A stretch of DNA of 56,402 nucleotides from an uncultured Alphaproteobacteria bacterium (lineage in GTDB: Bacteria; Pseudomonadota; Alphaproteobacteria; RF32; CAG-239), in contig CALXLC010000025.1 of NCBI GenBank assembly GCA_944389095.1, forward strand, positions 1 through 56,402. Reading direction: 5' to 3'. The notes under the pieces are model-generated. The model saw only the letters and a list, made by a program, of their open reading frames with translations, made no database searches and was not told the DNA's origin. Both the position numbers and the translations under genes were made by a program. Positions 9,040 through 17,880 of this stretch are shown one piece after another. Within the stretch, counting starts at the first letter, position 1. The number at the start of each line of letters is the position of its first letter.

Positions 9040-9067
9040 ATGATATAAAACCGGTAAAAATTTGCAA
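9040..9067 (-). promoter_or_regulatory. Promoter of RNA cassette B
   Basis: TTGCAA (9062-9067) and TATCAT (9040-9045) are separated by exactly 16 nt on the minus strand. Boxes and spacing are identical in all three cassettes, although the spacer here (ATTTTTACCGGTTTTA) differs strongly from the other two. That is what is expected of a functional promoter. The start site would fall at the foot of helix P1. Confidence 0.75.
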
Positions 9068-9068
9068 C

Positions 9069-9099
9069 AAAAAAACTCCCGATGTTTACCGGGAGTTTT
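9069..9099 (-). terminator. Intrinsic terminator of valS
   Basis: On the minus strand AAAACTCCCG pairs with CGGGAGTTTT, followed by TTTTTTTG. It begins about 20 nt after the valS stop codon. Its T-run directly abuts the -35 box of cassette B. Confidence 0.9.
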
Positions 9100-9120
9100 G
9101 AGGGTACAGTTTGAATGCCC

Positions 9121-11757
9121 CTAAAAATTGGCAATGCGCTGCAAAGCCTCTTCCACTTTGGCCTTGTTTTCCAGAGCTTCCGTCTGGCGGCGTTTTTCTT
9201 CTTCCACCACCGCGGCCGGAGCCCGTTCCACAAAGCTGGGGTTGCCCAGTTTGCGAGCGTAACCCTCCAGATTTTTATTAAGGTTTTCAAGTTCTTTGTT
9301 CAGGCGTTCCCTCTCGGCGGCAAAATCGACCACGCCCTTCAGAGGCAGCAGCAAAACCGCCTCACGGAAAACGCCCTGCGCCATATCGGAGGTTATCTCG
9401 CCCGTATAAATTTCCGCCTTTTCCAGACGAGCCAGCGAGCAGATAATCGACGCAAAAGACTGCAGGTGTTCTGCCGAAGCGGCATCGGCGCCTTTGAGAT
9501 ACAAAGTCAATTTGGCTCCGGCCGGAATATTCATTTCCGACCTGAGGGAACGAACTGCCGAAATCAAGTCAATCGCCCAATCAATGTCGTTCATGGCGGC
9601 GCTGTCAATGTTTTCAGACTGCGGCCAGGCAGCATGAATCAGTTTGACATCCCGGTCAGCGGTATTGTTCCACAACTCCGTGGTGATAAAAGGCATAAAC
9701 GGGTGCAGAATAATCAATATCCGGTCCAAAACCCAGCCAAACGTTGCGCGGGTTTCGGCTTTTTGCGTTTCGTCCTCGCCATAGAGAATCGGCTTTATCA
9801 TCTCGATATACCAATCGCAGAACGCGCCCCAGACAAACTGATAAACCGCGTTGGCGGCGTCTGAAAATCTGAAGGCATTGAGATTGGCGGTTACCTGCTC
9901 CGTGGCCTCTTTGGCTTTGGCGATAATCCATTTATTAACCGGATGGCTAACCTCTTTTTCATCAAAACCTTTTACCGGCGCGCAGTTGTTCATCTCGCCA
10001 AACCGGGCGGCATTCCACAGCTTGGTGGCAAAATTGCGGTATCCGGCAATGCGGGCCTCGCTCATATTAATGTCGCGCCCCTGGGTTTCCATGGCAGCCA
10101 TAAAGAAGCGCAAAGCGTCCGCACCGTATTTTTCTATCGTTTCCATCGGGTCGACGGTATTGCCTTTGGATTTTGACATCTTGCGGCCCTGCTCGTCGCG
10201 AACCAGTCCGTGAATATAGCATTTGCGGAACGGAACGCGCTTCATCATGTACATGCTCATCATCATCATGCGGGCAACCCAGAAAAAGATGATGTCAAAG
10301 GCCGTCACCAAAACGGACGTCGGATAGAACGTGTCCAGATATTCGTTTTTATCCGGCCAGCCGAGGGTTGAAAAAGCCCACAATCCGGAAGAGAACCAGG
10401 TATCGAGCACATCGGTTTCCCGACGCAGTTCGACATGATGTCCGTAATGTTTATACGCCGCGGCCTGAGCCTCCTCTTCGGTTTCTTCGCAAAAGATTTT
10501 GTCATCCGGACCGTACCAAATCGGCATGCGGTGTCCCCACCACAGCTGGCGGGAAATGCACCACGGCTGGATGTTGCGCATCCACTCAAAATAGGTCTTT
10601 TCATAAGATTTGGGAACGAACTGCATTTCGCCGTCCTCCACTGCCCGAATGGCCTCTTTGGCCAATGTCGGCGCATCGACAAACCATTGGTCAGTCAGCA
10701 TCGGCTCAATCACGACATTTGAGCGGTCGCCGTAAGGAATAACCATCGGATGGTCTTCTATGCGCTCCATGAGGCCGAGTTCTTCCAGTTTTTCAATGGT
10801 CTTTTGGCGTGCCGTCCGGGTATCCATTCCCGGGAAGGGCGTATTTTCATTCAGCGTGGCGTCCGGATTCAAAATATTTATCAGCGGCAGATTGTGACGT
10901 TTACCAACCTCAAAGTCGTTAAAGTCATGAGCCGGCGTAATTTTAACCGCACCGGTGCCTTTTTCGGGATCGGCATGCTCGTCGGCAATAATCGGGATAA
11001 TCCGTCCGATAATCGGCAAGACGGCATTTTTGCCAATCAAATGTTTCAGCTTTTCATTATCTTTGCTGACGGCAACCGCGGTATCTCCGAACATGGTTTC
11101 GGGACGGGTGGTGGCTATGTGGATAAACTCGCCGGGTTCGCCTTCAATGGGATATTTGTAATAATACATCTTGCCGACTGTCTCTTTTTGGACAACCTCC
11201 AAATCGGACACGGCGGTCATAAATTTTGAATCCCAGTTAACCAGCTTTTTGGCCTTGTAGATTAAGCCATCTTTGTAAAGGTTTACAAAAATTTTGCGAA
11301 CGGCGCGGCTTAACCCCTCATCCATGGTGAAACGCTCGCGGCTCCAGTCGCAGGAGGCACCCAGACGGCGCAGCTGTTTGCAGATGATGCCGCCGGATTG
11401 TTCCTTCCACTTCCAGACGGTTTCGATAAACTTGTCGCGGCCCAAATCATGGCGGGTTATTCCGTCTTTGGCCAAATTTCTTTCGACAACCATCTGGGTG
11501 GCTATGCCGGCATGATCGGTTCCCGGCTGCCACAGCACCTTCTTGCCGAGCATGCGGTTGTAGCGGACCAAAATATCCTGGAGCGTATCGTTCAGCGCGT
11601 GCCCCATGTGCAAAACGCCGGTAACATTAGGCGGCGGAATAACGATGGCAAACGCGTCTTTGTCCGAGCGCATATCCGGTTTGAAATCTCCGGAAGCCTC
11701 CCAATCGGCATAAATCTTTTCTTCAAAATCTTTGGGGTTATAATTTTTTTCCAACAT
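9121..11757 (-). CDS. valS: Valyl-tRNA synthetase
   Basis: This 878-aa class I aminoacyl-tRNA synthetase charges tRNA-Val. The HIGH-type motif appears as PPPNVTGVLHMGHAL (about 41-55) and the KMSKS motif as GRKMSKSKGN near 525. An editing insertion lies between them and the anticodon-binding domain follows. The last about 65 residues form the Val-specific coiled coil, rich in Glu, Lys and Asn, that contacts tRNA. The gene follows popZ on the same strand after a 103-nt gap containing a moderate terminator, and ends in a strong terminator next to RNA-HTH cassette B. Confidence 0.97.
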   Translation of the reverse strand: MLEKNYNPKDFEEKIYADWEASGDFKPDMRSDKDAFAIVIPPPNVTGVLHMGHALNDTLQDILVRYNRMLGKKVLWQPGTDHAGIATQMVVERNLAKDGITRHDLGRDKFIETVWKWKEQSGGIICKQLRRLGASCDWSRERFTMDEGLSRAVRKIFVNLYKDGLIYKAKKLVNWDSKFMTAVSDLEVVQKETVGKMYYYKYPIEGEPGEFIHIATTRPETMFGDTAVAVSKDNEKLKHLIGKNAVLPIIGRIIPIIADEHADPEKGTGAVKITPAHDFNDFEVGKRHNLPLINILNPDATLNENTPFPGMDTRTARQKTIEKLEELGLMERIEDHPMVIPYGDRSNVVIEPMLTDQWFVDAPTLAKEAIRAVEDGEMQFVPKSYEKTYFEWMRNIQPWCISRQLWWGHRMPIWYGPDDKIFCEETEEEAQAAAYKHYGHHVELRRETDVLDTWFSSGLWAFSTLGWPDKNEYLDTFYPTSVLVTAFDIIFFWVARMMMMSMYMMKRVPFRKCYIHGLVRDEQGRKMSKSKGNTVDPMETIEKYGADALRFFMAAMETQGRDINMSEARIAGYRNFATKLWNAARFGEMNNCAPVKGFDEKEVSHPVNKWIIAKAKEATEQVTANLNAFRFSDAANAVYQFVWGAFCDWYIEMIKPILYGEDETQKAETRATFGWVLDRILIILHPFMPFITTELWNNTADRDVKLIHAAWPQSENIDSAAMNDIDWAIDLISAVRSLRSEMNIPAGAKLTLYLKGADAASAEHLQSFASIICSLARLEKAEIYTGEITSDMAQGVFREAVLLLPLKGVVDFAAERERLNKELENLNKNLEGYARKLGNPSFVERAPAAVVEEEKRRQTEALENKAKVEEALQRIANF

Positions 11758-11804
11758 TGTTTTTTTCCATTTTCTGCTTATTATTCCGTAACTGTATTAA
11801 TTGC

Positions 11805-11835
11805 AAAATGCCCTCAAATTTTAATTTGGGGGCAT
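11805..11835 (-). terminator. Probable terminator of popZ
   Basis: A 13-bp stem with one G-T pair (ATGCCCCCAAATT paired with AATTTGAGGGCAT on the minus strand) is followed by TTTTGC. The T-run is short, so some read-through into valS is plausible. Confidence 0.6.
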
Positions 11836-11860
11836 AAATGAAGTGAGGTCGGCGCCGGCA

Positions 11861-12955
11861 TTACCGGTCATCGCCAACCTTTGCCATCACTCGCTCAATT
11901 TCTTGTTTGACAATCCGTTCAACCAGAGCCGGCAGATTTTTATCCAACCAATGCCGGGTTTGCGCGGCAATTTCCTCACGAGCCAGCTTGTCGTAATCGG
12001 CGCCCTTACGCCAGTTCCGGGAGACTTCGTCACCGATTATCCGACGGATAACCGAAGCAACAACATCTTCAATCGTCCGATTGGCGTTACCGAGTTCATT
12101 GACAGGCTCGGCCGGGATTTCTGTTTGGATATCCGGTTCGGCAGCCTTTTCACGCGTAAACATTTTGGCAAAATTGCTGATAATCGACGCGGAGACATCT
12201 ACCGCATCTTTTTCCGGCCGCGTTTCAGTTTCGGAAGCCGGGCGGACATCCTGAGGCTCCGGCTCGGGCTGTTTTTCCGGCTCCTCATTCTGTTGATAAA
12301 CGGGAGCCTGCGGCGCATCCGCTTCAAAATAAGGTTCGGCTTCGACTTCTTCTAACGTCGGCAAAATAATTTCCGGTTCCCGGGTATTATCCGTTCCTTC
12401 GGAGACTTCTTCCTGATAAGCGGTTTCCCGATAACCGGCATCTTCTGTTTTTTCAACATCAAACGGATCCGACTCTTCATCCTGAGGTTCAATTTCGGGA
12501 AGACCCTGAGTATCGTCGGCAGACGCCTCTTCCGTTTCCGCCGGAGCAGTATTTTCGAGTGTCAACTCATTTTCCAGCTCTTCGGTTTCCTCCTCAGAAG
12601 CAGCGGCGGAAGCCTCCGGGGTTTCCTGACTATTTTCGGGCTCCCCGGAAATGCCGTCCAATTCGGCATCCAAATTTATTTCTTCTTCCGAATTGGCAAA
12701 ATCTTCTATCCGCATGGACGGAGACAAATCAAAAACATCGTCTTCTTCAGCCGGCGTTGCGGTTTCCGGTTCGGACGGAGCGGCCGTCGGCATTTCGGCC
12801 GGCTGCTGAGCCTCGTCACTTTCCGCCCCGGGAGCCGAAATTTCCGGTTCCTTTTTATCCTCCTGCTGTTTGCCGGCGTTTTCGTCTTCCGACAAAATAT
12901 TTTTGATTGAAGATAAAATATCTTCCATGGAAAGTTCCTGATTGTCTTCAGCCAT
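11861..12955 (-). CDS. popZ: PopZ-like polar organising protein (DUF2497)
   Basis: This 364-aa protein has the two conserved ends of the PopZ family. The N-terminal motif SMEDILSSIKNILSEDE lies at residues 9-25, and the C-terminal DUF2497 region (about 290-364) carries IEDVVASVIRRIIGDE and LDKNLPALVERIVKQEIERV. Between them is a long, very acidic, Pro/Glu-rich disordered linker, as in Caulobacter PopZ, which forms a polar network that anchors the chromosome origin. The linker here is longer than the roughly 80 residues known for Caulobacter. Placement next to valS is also seen in Caulobacter. It lies between tolC and valS on the same strand. Confidence 0.82.
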   Translation of the reverse strand: MAEDNQELSMEDILSSIKNILSEDENAGKQQEDKKEPEISAPGAESDEAQQPAEMPTAAPSEPETATPAEEDDVFDLSPSMRIEDFANSEEEINLDAELDGISGEPENSQETPEASAAASEEETEELENELTLENTAPAETEEASADDTQGLPEIEPQDEESDPFDVEKTEDAGYRETAYQEEVSEGTDNTREPEIILPTLEEVEAEPYFEADAPQAPVYQQNEEPEKQPEPEPQDVRPASETETRPEKDAVDVSASIISNFAKMFTREKAAEPDIQTEIPAEPVNELGNANRTIEDVVASVIRRIIGDEVSRNWRKGADYDKLAREEIAAQTRHWLDKNLPALVERIVKQEIERVMAKVGDDR

Positions 12956-13044
12956 ATTTTACATTCCCGAATATTAACATAAAAGTTATTTTACATAAAA
13001 TTATCTCATTATCAAGAGCTTCGACAATTTTTAGCAAAAAAACT

Positions 13045-14418
13045 TTAATTCAAAGCCAGCCATTTGTCCCGGGTTTCTTTATAAAACTTCTTGGGATTGT
13101 AAATATCTACCCCGAGTTTCAAATCTTCCGCCGTCAGCTTGCCCATGGAAACCAGCAAGTTCATCACGGAAACGTAATAGTCGCGGCGGGCCGTAACTTC
13201 GCTGACGTTGGAGTTCAGCAGTTCCTGATAGGCATCCAAAACATCCAAAATCGTACGATTGCCGAGCGCCTCTTCTTTCTGAACGCCGTCCAAGGCTATT
13301 TCATTGGCTTTAATCTGGTCTTTGAGCGCCTTGATTTGCGAGGCATTGGAAATCATATATTCCCACGCCTGAGAAACCACGGCCTGAACGCTGCGCTGAG
13401 CCTCCAAAACCTGTTCCTGCGCCTGCCACTTCTGATACTTGCTCTGGCGGATTTTGGCGCGGTTTTCACCGGCATCATACAGCGGAATACTCATGTTGAC
13501 GCCCCATTCGACATTATCGGTGGTTATGTCGCCGTAAATACTCTGGTTGCTGTCGCTGTCTACCTTGGAAACCGAACCGTCCAAACTTACTTGAGGCAGC
13601 AGCGCGCCGGTGTTGGCATAAACGGTGTAGGTTTGTGAATCCAGCATATGTTTGGCCTGGCGAATACTGTAGTTGTTTTCCATCGCGACATTCAGGGCTT
13701 CCTCATAATTTTTGGGCAAGAAATCCCTGATTTGGGCTGGATCCTCCAGCTTTTCCGGTTTGGAACCGATAATCTGCGTATATGTGGCCTTGGATGCTTC
13801 CAGGTTTCCTTCCGAGGCAATGCGGTCCGATTTGGCCTGAGAATAACGCGCCTGGGCCTGAGAAACGTCCGTACGGGTTACCTCACCGACATTAAAACGC
13901 TGCTGAGTTTCATCCAGACGTTTTTTCAGCAGTTTTTCGTTGTTTTTCTGCAGTTCGACAATGGCGGTATCACGATAAACATCCAGGTAAGCCGTGGCGG
14001 CCTGCAAAAAGATATTTTGCTCGACATTATAAAGGTTGTTTTGTTCGGCGCGAACCTGGCTGTCTGCGGCTTTAACCGAGTTTACCGTTGAAAAACCGCT
14101 GAAAACCGGCTGTGAAATTCTTGCCGCCAACGTTGTCGTGTGGCTGTTGCCATCGCCGACACGATAAGCCCCGCGGTCAGAATCAACATTGCTTTGCGTT
14201 TCGTCATAAGAGCCGTCCAGGCTGATGGTCGGACGATATCCCGATTTGGCTATCGCGACGTTTTCATCAATGCTGCGCAGGTATGCACGCTGTGCCTGCA
14301 GGGTCGGATTGGTATTGTATGTTTCGCTTAAAGCCTCAAAAATATTCTGGGCACGGGCCGTTCCGCTCAAACTTAAAGCCGTCGCCAGCATCAGACCGGC
14401 CATAAAGGAGTTCTTCAT
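13045..14418 (-). CDS. tolC: TolC-family outer membrane efflux channel
   Basis: This 457-aa protein has a signal peptide (MKNSFMAGLMLATALSLSG, cleaved near ARAQ). Two repeated halves of long helices follow, with typical TolC text such as ETYNTNPTLQAQRAYLRSIDENVAIAKSGYRPTI split over residues 33-66 and ALGNRTILDVLDAYQELLNSNV near 395. It forms the trimeric outer-membrane tunnel for drug efflux or type I secretion. GAGGTGAAAG lies just upstream of the ATG. No pump or adaptor gene is adjacent, so its inner-membrane partner must be encoded elsewhere. Confidence 0.92.
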   Translation of the reverse strand: MKNSFMAGLMLATALSLSGTARAQNIFEALSETYNTNPTLQAQRAYLRSIDENVAIAKSGYRPTISLDGSYDETQSNVDSDRGAYRVGDGNSHTTTLAARISQPVFSGFSTVNSVKAADSQVRAEQNNLYNVEQNIFLQAATAYLDVYRDTAIVELQKNNEKLLKKRLDETQQRFNVGEVTRTDVSQAQARYSQAKSDRIASEGNLEASKATYTQIIGSKPEKLEDPAQIRDFLPKNYEEALNVAMENNYSIRQAKHMLDSQTYTVYANTGALLPQVSLDGSVSKVDSDSNQSIYGDITTDNVEWGVNMSIPLYDAGENRAKIRQSKYQKWQAQEQVLEAQRSVQAVVSQAWEYMISNASQIKALKDQIKANEIALDGVQKEEALGNRTILDVLDAYQELLNSNVSEVTARRDYYVSVMNLLVSMGKLTAEDLKLGVDIYNPKKFYKETRDKWLALN

Positions 14419-14614
14419 CTTTCACCTCAAAAATTGCGTTAGTTGGCGTGATTATATCCAGTTATGTTTGAATTTACAACCAAATTTATTAAAAAACTTA
14501 TAATTCCGACTGTAAACTTTAACGGAAAATAATTATATTATTAACCATATTTCAAACAATTCCTTTTAGGGTTGAGGATAATTCCGTATTTTTGTATGCA
14601 AGGAGTAGATTAAG

Positions 14615-17074
14615 GTGAAAAAGAATTCTGCCATCATCAACGAAATTGACCGTGCCCGGCTCAAACTTTCCATTGAGCATTATATCAAATATTTTATCGG
14701 AAAACGGACCTGCGAAATCAATAAAGACGAGGCCCTGGAGGCCATTGCGCTGGCCGTGCGCGAATTTGCGATGGACAAGATGTATGAAACCATCGCCCGC
14801 TACAACAAATGCAATTCGAAAAGAATATATTACCTCTCCATTGAATACCTCATCGGCCGCTCGCTGGAAAACAACCTGCACAATCTCGGGTTGTTTGACA
14901 TTTTGAAAAGCATTAAAATTGACGGAATGCCGGATATTTCCCTGGAAGAAATTTTTGACACCGAATATGATCCGGCGCTCGGCAACGGCGGCCTGGGACG
15001 TCTGGCGGCCTGCTATCTGGATTCAATGGCATCGCTGGGCATTCCCGGTTTTGGTTACGGCATCAACTATCAGTTCGGGCTTTTCAAACAAAAATTCGAA
15101 AACGGCTATCAGATTGAGCAGGCCGACAGCTGGCAGGGGGAAGATTCCCCGTGGCAGTTTGCCCGGCTGGACCGGATTGTCAAAATTCCGATTTACGGTG
15201 AGGTCGAAACACTGGAAAGCCCCAACGGCCAGAAAAACTTTATCTGGATGAACACCAAAACCCTGTACGGCGTGCCGTTTGATTTTCCGATTGTCGGCTA
15301 TGAGGGAAAATCCGTCAACTATCTGCGCCTGTTTTCCGCCAAAACGGACGACGAGCTTGACATCAACATCTTTAACGAAGGCGGCTATATCGAGGCCATG
15401 AAGGAGAAAATCGAAACCGAAACGATTTCCAAGGTTTTGTATCCGTCGGATGCCGTTGAATCCGGTAAGGAACTGCGCCTCAAACAGCAGTACTTTTTTG
15501 CATCCTGCGCCATTCAGGACATTGTCCGCCGCTTTTTGGAAAAGAGCAACGATTTCAGCCAGCTGCCCGAAAAAGTCGTTATTCAGCTTAATGACACGCA
15601 TCCGGCCATTGCCATTGCCGAACTGATGCGCGTTTTGGTCGACGAACACGGACAGGAGTGGGACAAGGCCTGGGACATTACCACAAAGGTCTTTGCTTAT
15701 ACCAACCATACGCTGCTGCCGGAAGCGCTTGAAACATGGCCCTCCCGTATTTTGGGCAAAATGCTGCCGCGGCATTTGCAGATTATTTACGAAATCAACC
15801 GTCGTTTTATTGAATTTGCCAAGTCCAAATTCGGTGACGATTACGCCAAGCTGGACAAAGTTTCGATTGTTCACGGTGACGGTGACAATCAGATTATCCG
15901 GATGGCCAATCTTTCGATTGTCGGCTCTTTCTCCGTCAACGGCGTGGCTAAAATCCATTCCGAGCTGATTAAAACCTCGCTGGTTCCGGAATTTTATGAG
16001 CTCTGGCCCGAAAAATTCCATAACATTACCAACGGCATTACGCCGCGACGCTGGCTGCAGCATGCCAATACCGCGCTGGCGGATTTGATTACCTCCAAAA
16101 TCGGTGATGAATGGGTGACCAATCTGCCGCTGCTGCGGGGACTGGAAGATTACGCCAAAGATAAAAAATTCATCAAAGAATTTTCGGCCATTAAAGTTGC
16201 CAACAAAAACCGGCTGGCAAAGGTTGTCTTTAAAACAACCGGTGTGATGATTAACCCGGAAAGCATGTATATCGTCCATGCCAAACGCATTCACGAATAC
16301 AAACGCCAATTGATGACGATTTTGCAGGTTATCGGCGATTATCTTGACATCATCAAGGACAATATCCGCCCGGCAACGCCCAAAACTTATATTTTTGCCG
16401 GAAAAGCCGCGCCATCCTACAATTTTGCCAAGCTTATCATCAAGCTGATTAACAATGTGGCCGATGTGGTCAACAACGATCCGCGTGTTAATGACATGCT
16501 CAAAGTGGTCTTTGTTCCCGACTACAAAGTTTCACTGGCGGAAGTTTTGATTCCGGCCGCCGACGTCAGTATTCAGTCCTCAACCGCCGGATTTGAGGCC
16601 AGCGGCACCGGTAATATGAAATTTGCGCTCAACGGCGCGCTGACCGTCGGTACGCTGGACGGCGCAAACATCGAAATCCGTGAAGAAGTCGGCGAAGAAA
16701 ACTTTTATCTCTTCGGCCTGACCGAGCAGGAAATTCATGATAAACGGGCAACCTATAATCCCAAAGAAATTTATGAAAACAACAATTACATCAAACGGAT
16801 TTTGAACGCCGTCAATTCCAACCTCTTTTGCGAAAAAGATTATGTGCTGTTGTTTAAGCCCATTTTCGAAGAATTGGTCAACCGCGACTATTTCTTTGTT
16901 TTGGCTGATTTGCAGGCCTTTGACAAGAAGTTGGAAGAAGTTGAAAAAGACTTTTTGAACAAAGAAGTCTGGGCCAAAAAAGCTATCCTGAATGTTGCCC
17001 GAATCGGTAAGTTTTCTTCTGACCGGGCAGTTATGGAATACACCAAAGATATTTGGCATATTGACCCTTGTTAA
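14615..17074 (+). CDS. glgP: Glycogen/alpha-glucan phosphorylase
   Basis: This 819-aa enzyme releases glucose-1-phosphate from glycogen or maltodextrins using pyridoxal phosphate. The cofactor lysine is Lys669 in GTGNMKFALNG. The family blocks EYDPALGNGGLGRLAACYLDS (near 118) and IHEYKRQLM (near 560) are present. Translation starts at GTG 14615, supported by AAGGAG nine bases upstream. Length is typical of bacterial GlgP. No other glycogen gene is adjacent. The gene ends in a strong terminator and faces the HTH gene of cassette A. Confidence 0.96.
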   Translation: MKKNSAIINEIDRARLKLSIEHYIKYFIGKRTCEINKDEALEAIALAVREFAMDKMYETIARYNKCNSKRIYYLSIEYLIGRSLENNLHNLGLFDILKSIKIDGMPDISLEEIFDTEYDPALGNGGLGRLAACYLDSMASLGIPGFGYGINYQFGLFKQKFENGYQIEQADSWQGEDSPWQFARLDRIVKIPIYGEVETLESPNGQKNFIWMNTKTLYGVPFDFPIVGYEGKSVNYLRLFSAKTDDELDINIFNEGGYIEAMKEKIETETISKVLYPSDAVESGKELRLKQQYFFASCAIQDIVRRFLEKSNDFSQLPEKVVIQLNDTHPAIAIAELMRVLVDEHGQEWDKAWDITTKVFAYTNHTLLPEALETWPSRILGKMLPRHLQIIYEINRRFIEFAKSKFGDDYAKLDKVSIVHGDGDNQIIRMANLSIVGSFSVNGVAKIHSELIKTSLVPEFYELWPEKFHNITNGITPRRWLQHANTALADLITSKIGDEWVTNLPLLRGLEDYAKDKKFIKEFSAIKVANKNRLAKVVFKTTGVMINPESMYIVHAKRIHEYKRQLMTILQVIGDYLDIIKDNIRPATPKTYIFAGKAAPSYNFAKLIIKLINNVADVVNNDPRVNDMLKVVFVPDYKVSLAEVLIPAADVSIQSSTAGFEASGTGNMKFALNGALTVGTLDGANIEIREEVGEENFYLFGLTEQEIHDKRATYNPKEIYENNNYIKRILNAVNSNLFCEKDYVLLFKPIFEELVNRDYFFVLADLQAFDKKLEEVEKDFLNKEVWAKKAILNVARIGKFSSDRAVMEYTKDIWHIDPC

Positions 17075-17096
17075 CAAATTTATTCTTTGGTCTTTC

Positions 17097-17138
17097 ATCC
17101 CCCGGGACGCCTCGTCGAAGCGCCCGGGGGATTTATTT
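17097..17138 (+). terminator. Intrinsic terminator of glgP
   Basis: ATCCCCCGGG pairs with CCCGGGGGAT, with an inner GCG/CGC extension, followed by TTATTTGA. It begins about 22 nt after the glgP stop codon. Confidence 0.85.
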
Positions 17139-17220
17139 GATTATATCCGTTTCAAGTCTTCAGAAGTTACTTATAACTTTCGTTAATAATCAGCGTAACA
17201 TCCTTGAGGCATGTTTTATC

Positions 17221-17246
17221 GGCCGGGAGTTTTCCCGGCCTTTTAA
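17221..17246. terminator. Hairpin terminator between glgP and HTH gene A
   Basis: GGCCGGGA and TCCCGGCC pair around a TTT loop and are followed on the plus strand by TTTTAATT. It borders the stop codon of HTH gene A. The left arm AAAAGGCCGGGA (minus-strand reading) is also found after HTH gene C, where the right arm has been lost. Confidence 0.7.
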
Positions 17247-17603
17247 TTAACCCTGTTTGCAGGAGATAATGCTTTGTTGATGAGCGTCCCGATAATCGCA
17301 AACGCGACGCAATGTTTCCGTGGAATAACTGTTCAGGCGAATGTCAACTTCCCACGGCATCGGCTCCTCCCAACCAAAAGTCGGTATTTTGCCGTACCGC
17401 AACAGAATTGCCACCCATTCGCCAAGGTGAAGCCTGCTAAGCAGGCGTCTGTCTCCGGCTTCCAAAAGCGGCAAAGTTGAGGAAGAGGTTCTGACCAGTT
17501 CCGCACCTTCCCGCAACGTGACGCCCCGTGATATCCGCGCCGTTTGCAACTGCCGGCCGAGGTTAAGATATATTTTGTCTTTGATTTCGTCTTTATTTGA
17601 CAT
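17247..17603 (-). CDS. XRE-type helix-turn-helix protein, RNA-HTH cassette A
   Basis: This 118-aa protein has an N-terminal helix-turn-helix of XRE type (about 14-70) and a C-terminal part (71-118) containing GKIPTFGWEEPMPWEVDIRL and ending in ISCKQG. It is a close paralogue of the protein at 46032-46388. Outside residues 31-67 only two of 81 residues differ, and the first 74 bases of the genes are identical. Within 31-67, which covers helix 2 and the recognition helix, 18 of 37 residues differ. This points to conserved structure with changed DNA specificity. The ATG follows AAGGAGTTAC. The gene lies behind structured RNA A and its terminator. No function is known; a sequence-specific regulator is the simplest reading. 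Confidence 0.85.
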   Translation of the reverse strand: MSNKDEIKDKIYLNLGRQLQTARISRGVTLREGAELVRTSSSTLPLLEAGDRRLLSRLHLGEWVAILLRYGKIPTFGWEEPMPWEVDIRLNSYSTETLRRVCDYRDAHQQSIISCKQG

Positions 17604-17629
17604 TTTGTAACTCCTTATTTGTTTTGATT

Positions 17630-17804
17630 AAAACAAAACCGCCTTAAACAACGTCAAGGCGGGGAGTTAGCAACTGTATAGCAGAACAGTCCGGGTTCTT
17701 CGTCATGCGAACATGCTTATTCCTCCGGCTCCCCATTCAAGGAGTTGTTCTTTTTCTGCTATAAGGAGCTGCTACACTCCGTCATCCGCTCTCCGGACGA
17801 CGGG
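17630..17804 (-). ncRNA. Structured leader RNA, cassette A
   Basis: This RNA of about 175 nt is homologous to those at 8863-9036 and 45830-46005. P1 is GTCGTCCG/CGGATGAC with a GAGAG loop. The closing helix P2 is GGAGT-G-TAGCA paired with TGCTA-ACTCC. P3 is TATAGCA/TGCTATA and P4 is GAACA/TGTTC. The P5 hairpin is CTCC/GGAG, P6 is CCGG/CCGG, and the tip is CATG-TTCG-CATG. The internal loop strings GGAATAAG and ACGAAGAA are unchanged in all copies. It ends in an intrinsic terminator (17630-17662: CCGCCTT/AAGGCGG then TTTTGTTTT) just before the ribosome-binding site of HTH gene A. AACTCCTT within it can pair with that site over 8 bases. Confidence 0.87.
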
Positions 17805-17807
17805 ATT

Positions 17808-17835
17808 ATGATAATAAATCAAAGCAATTTTGCAA
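17808..17835 (-). promoter_or_regulatory. Promoter of RNA cassette A
   Basis: TTGCAA (17830-17835), a 16-nt spacer and TATCAT (17808-17813) on the minus strand have the same boxes and spacing as the other two cassettes. It is preceded by TTTTTTTG, the tail of the upstream terminator, also as in the other copies. Confidence 0.75.
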
Positions 17836-17836
17836 C

Positions 17837-17870
17837 AAAAAAACAAACGCCGGAAAATATATTTTCCGGC
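17837..17870 (-). terminator. Intrinsic terminator of the J-domain gene and flagellar operon
   Basis: GCCGGAAAATATATTTTCCGGC (17849-17870) is a nearly perfect palindrome, followed on the minus strand by GTTTGTTTTTTT. It starts 10 nt after the stop codon of the J-domain gene. Confidence 0.85.
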
Positions 17871-17880
17871 TTCGGTTCCG

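Noticed and set aside
8598..9067. Cassettes as a proven type III toxin-antitoxin system
   Set aside because: The operon layout is similar, but the RNA is not a tandem repeat and the protein is a helix-turn-helix protein rather than a ToxN-like nuclease. It is kept only as an analogy.
15023..16309. Long minus-strand reading frame (428 aa) antisense to glgP
   Set aside because: It lies wholly inside glgP, has low-complexity Phe/Asn/Gly-rich translation typical of the opposite strand of a real gene, and has no ribosome-binding site.
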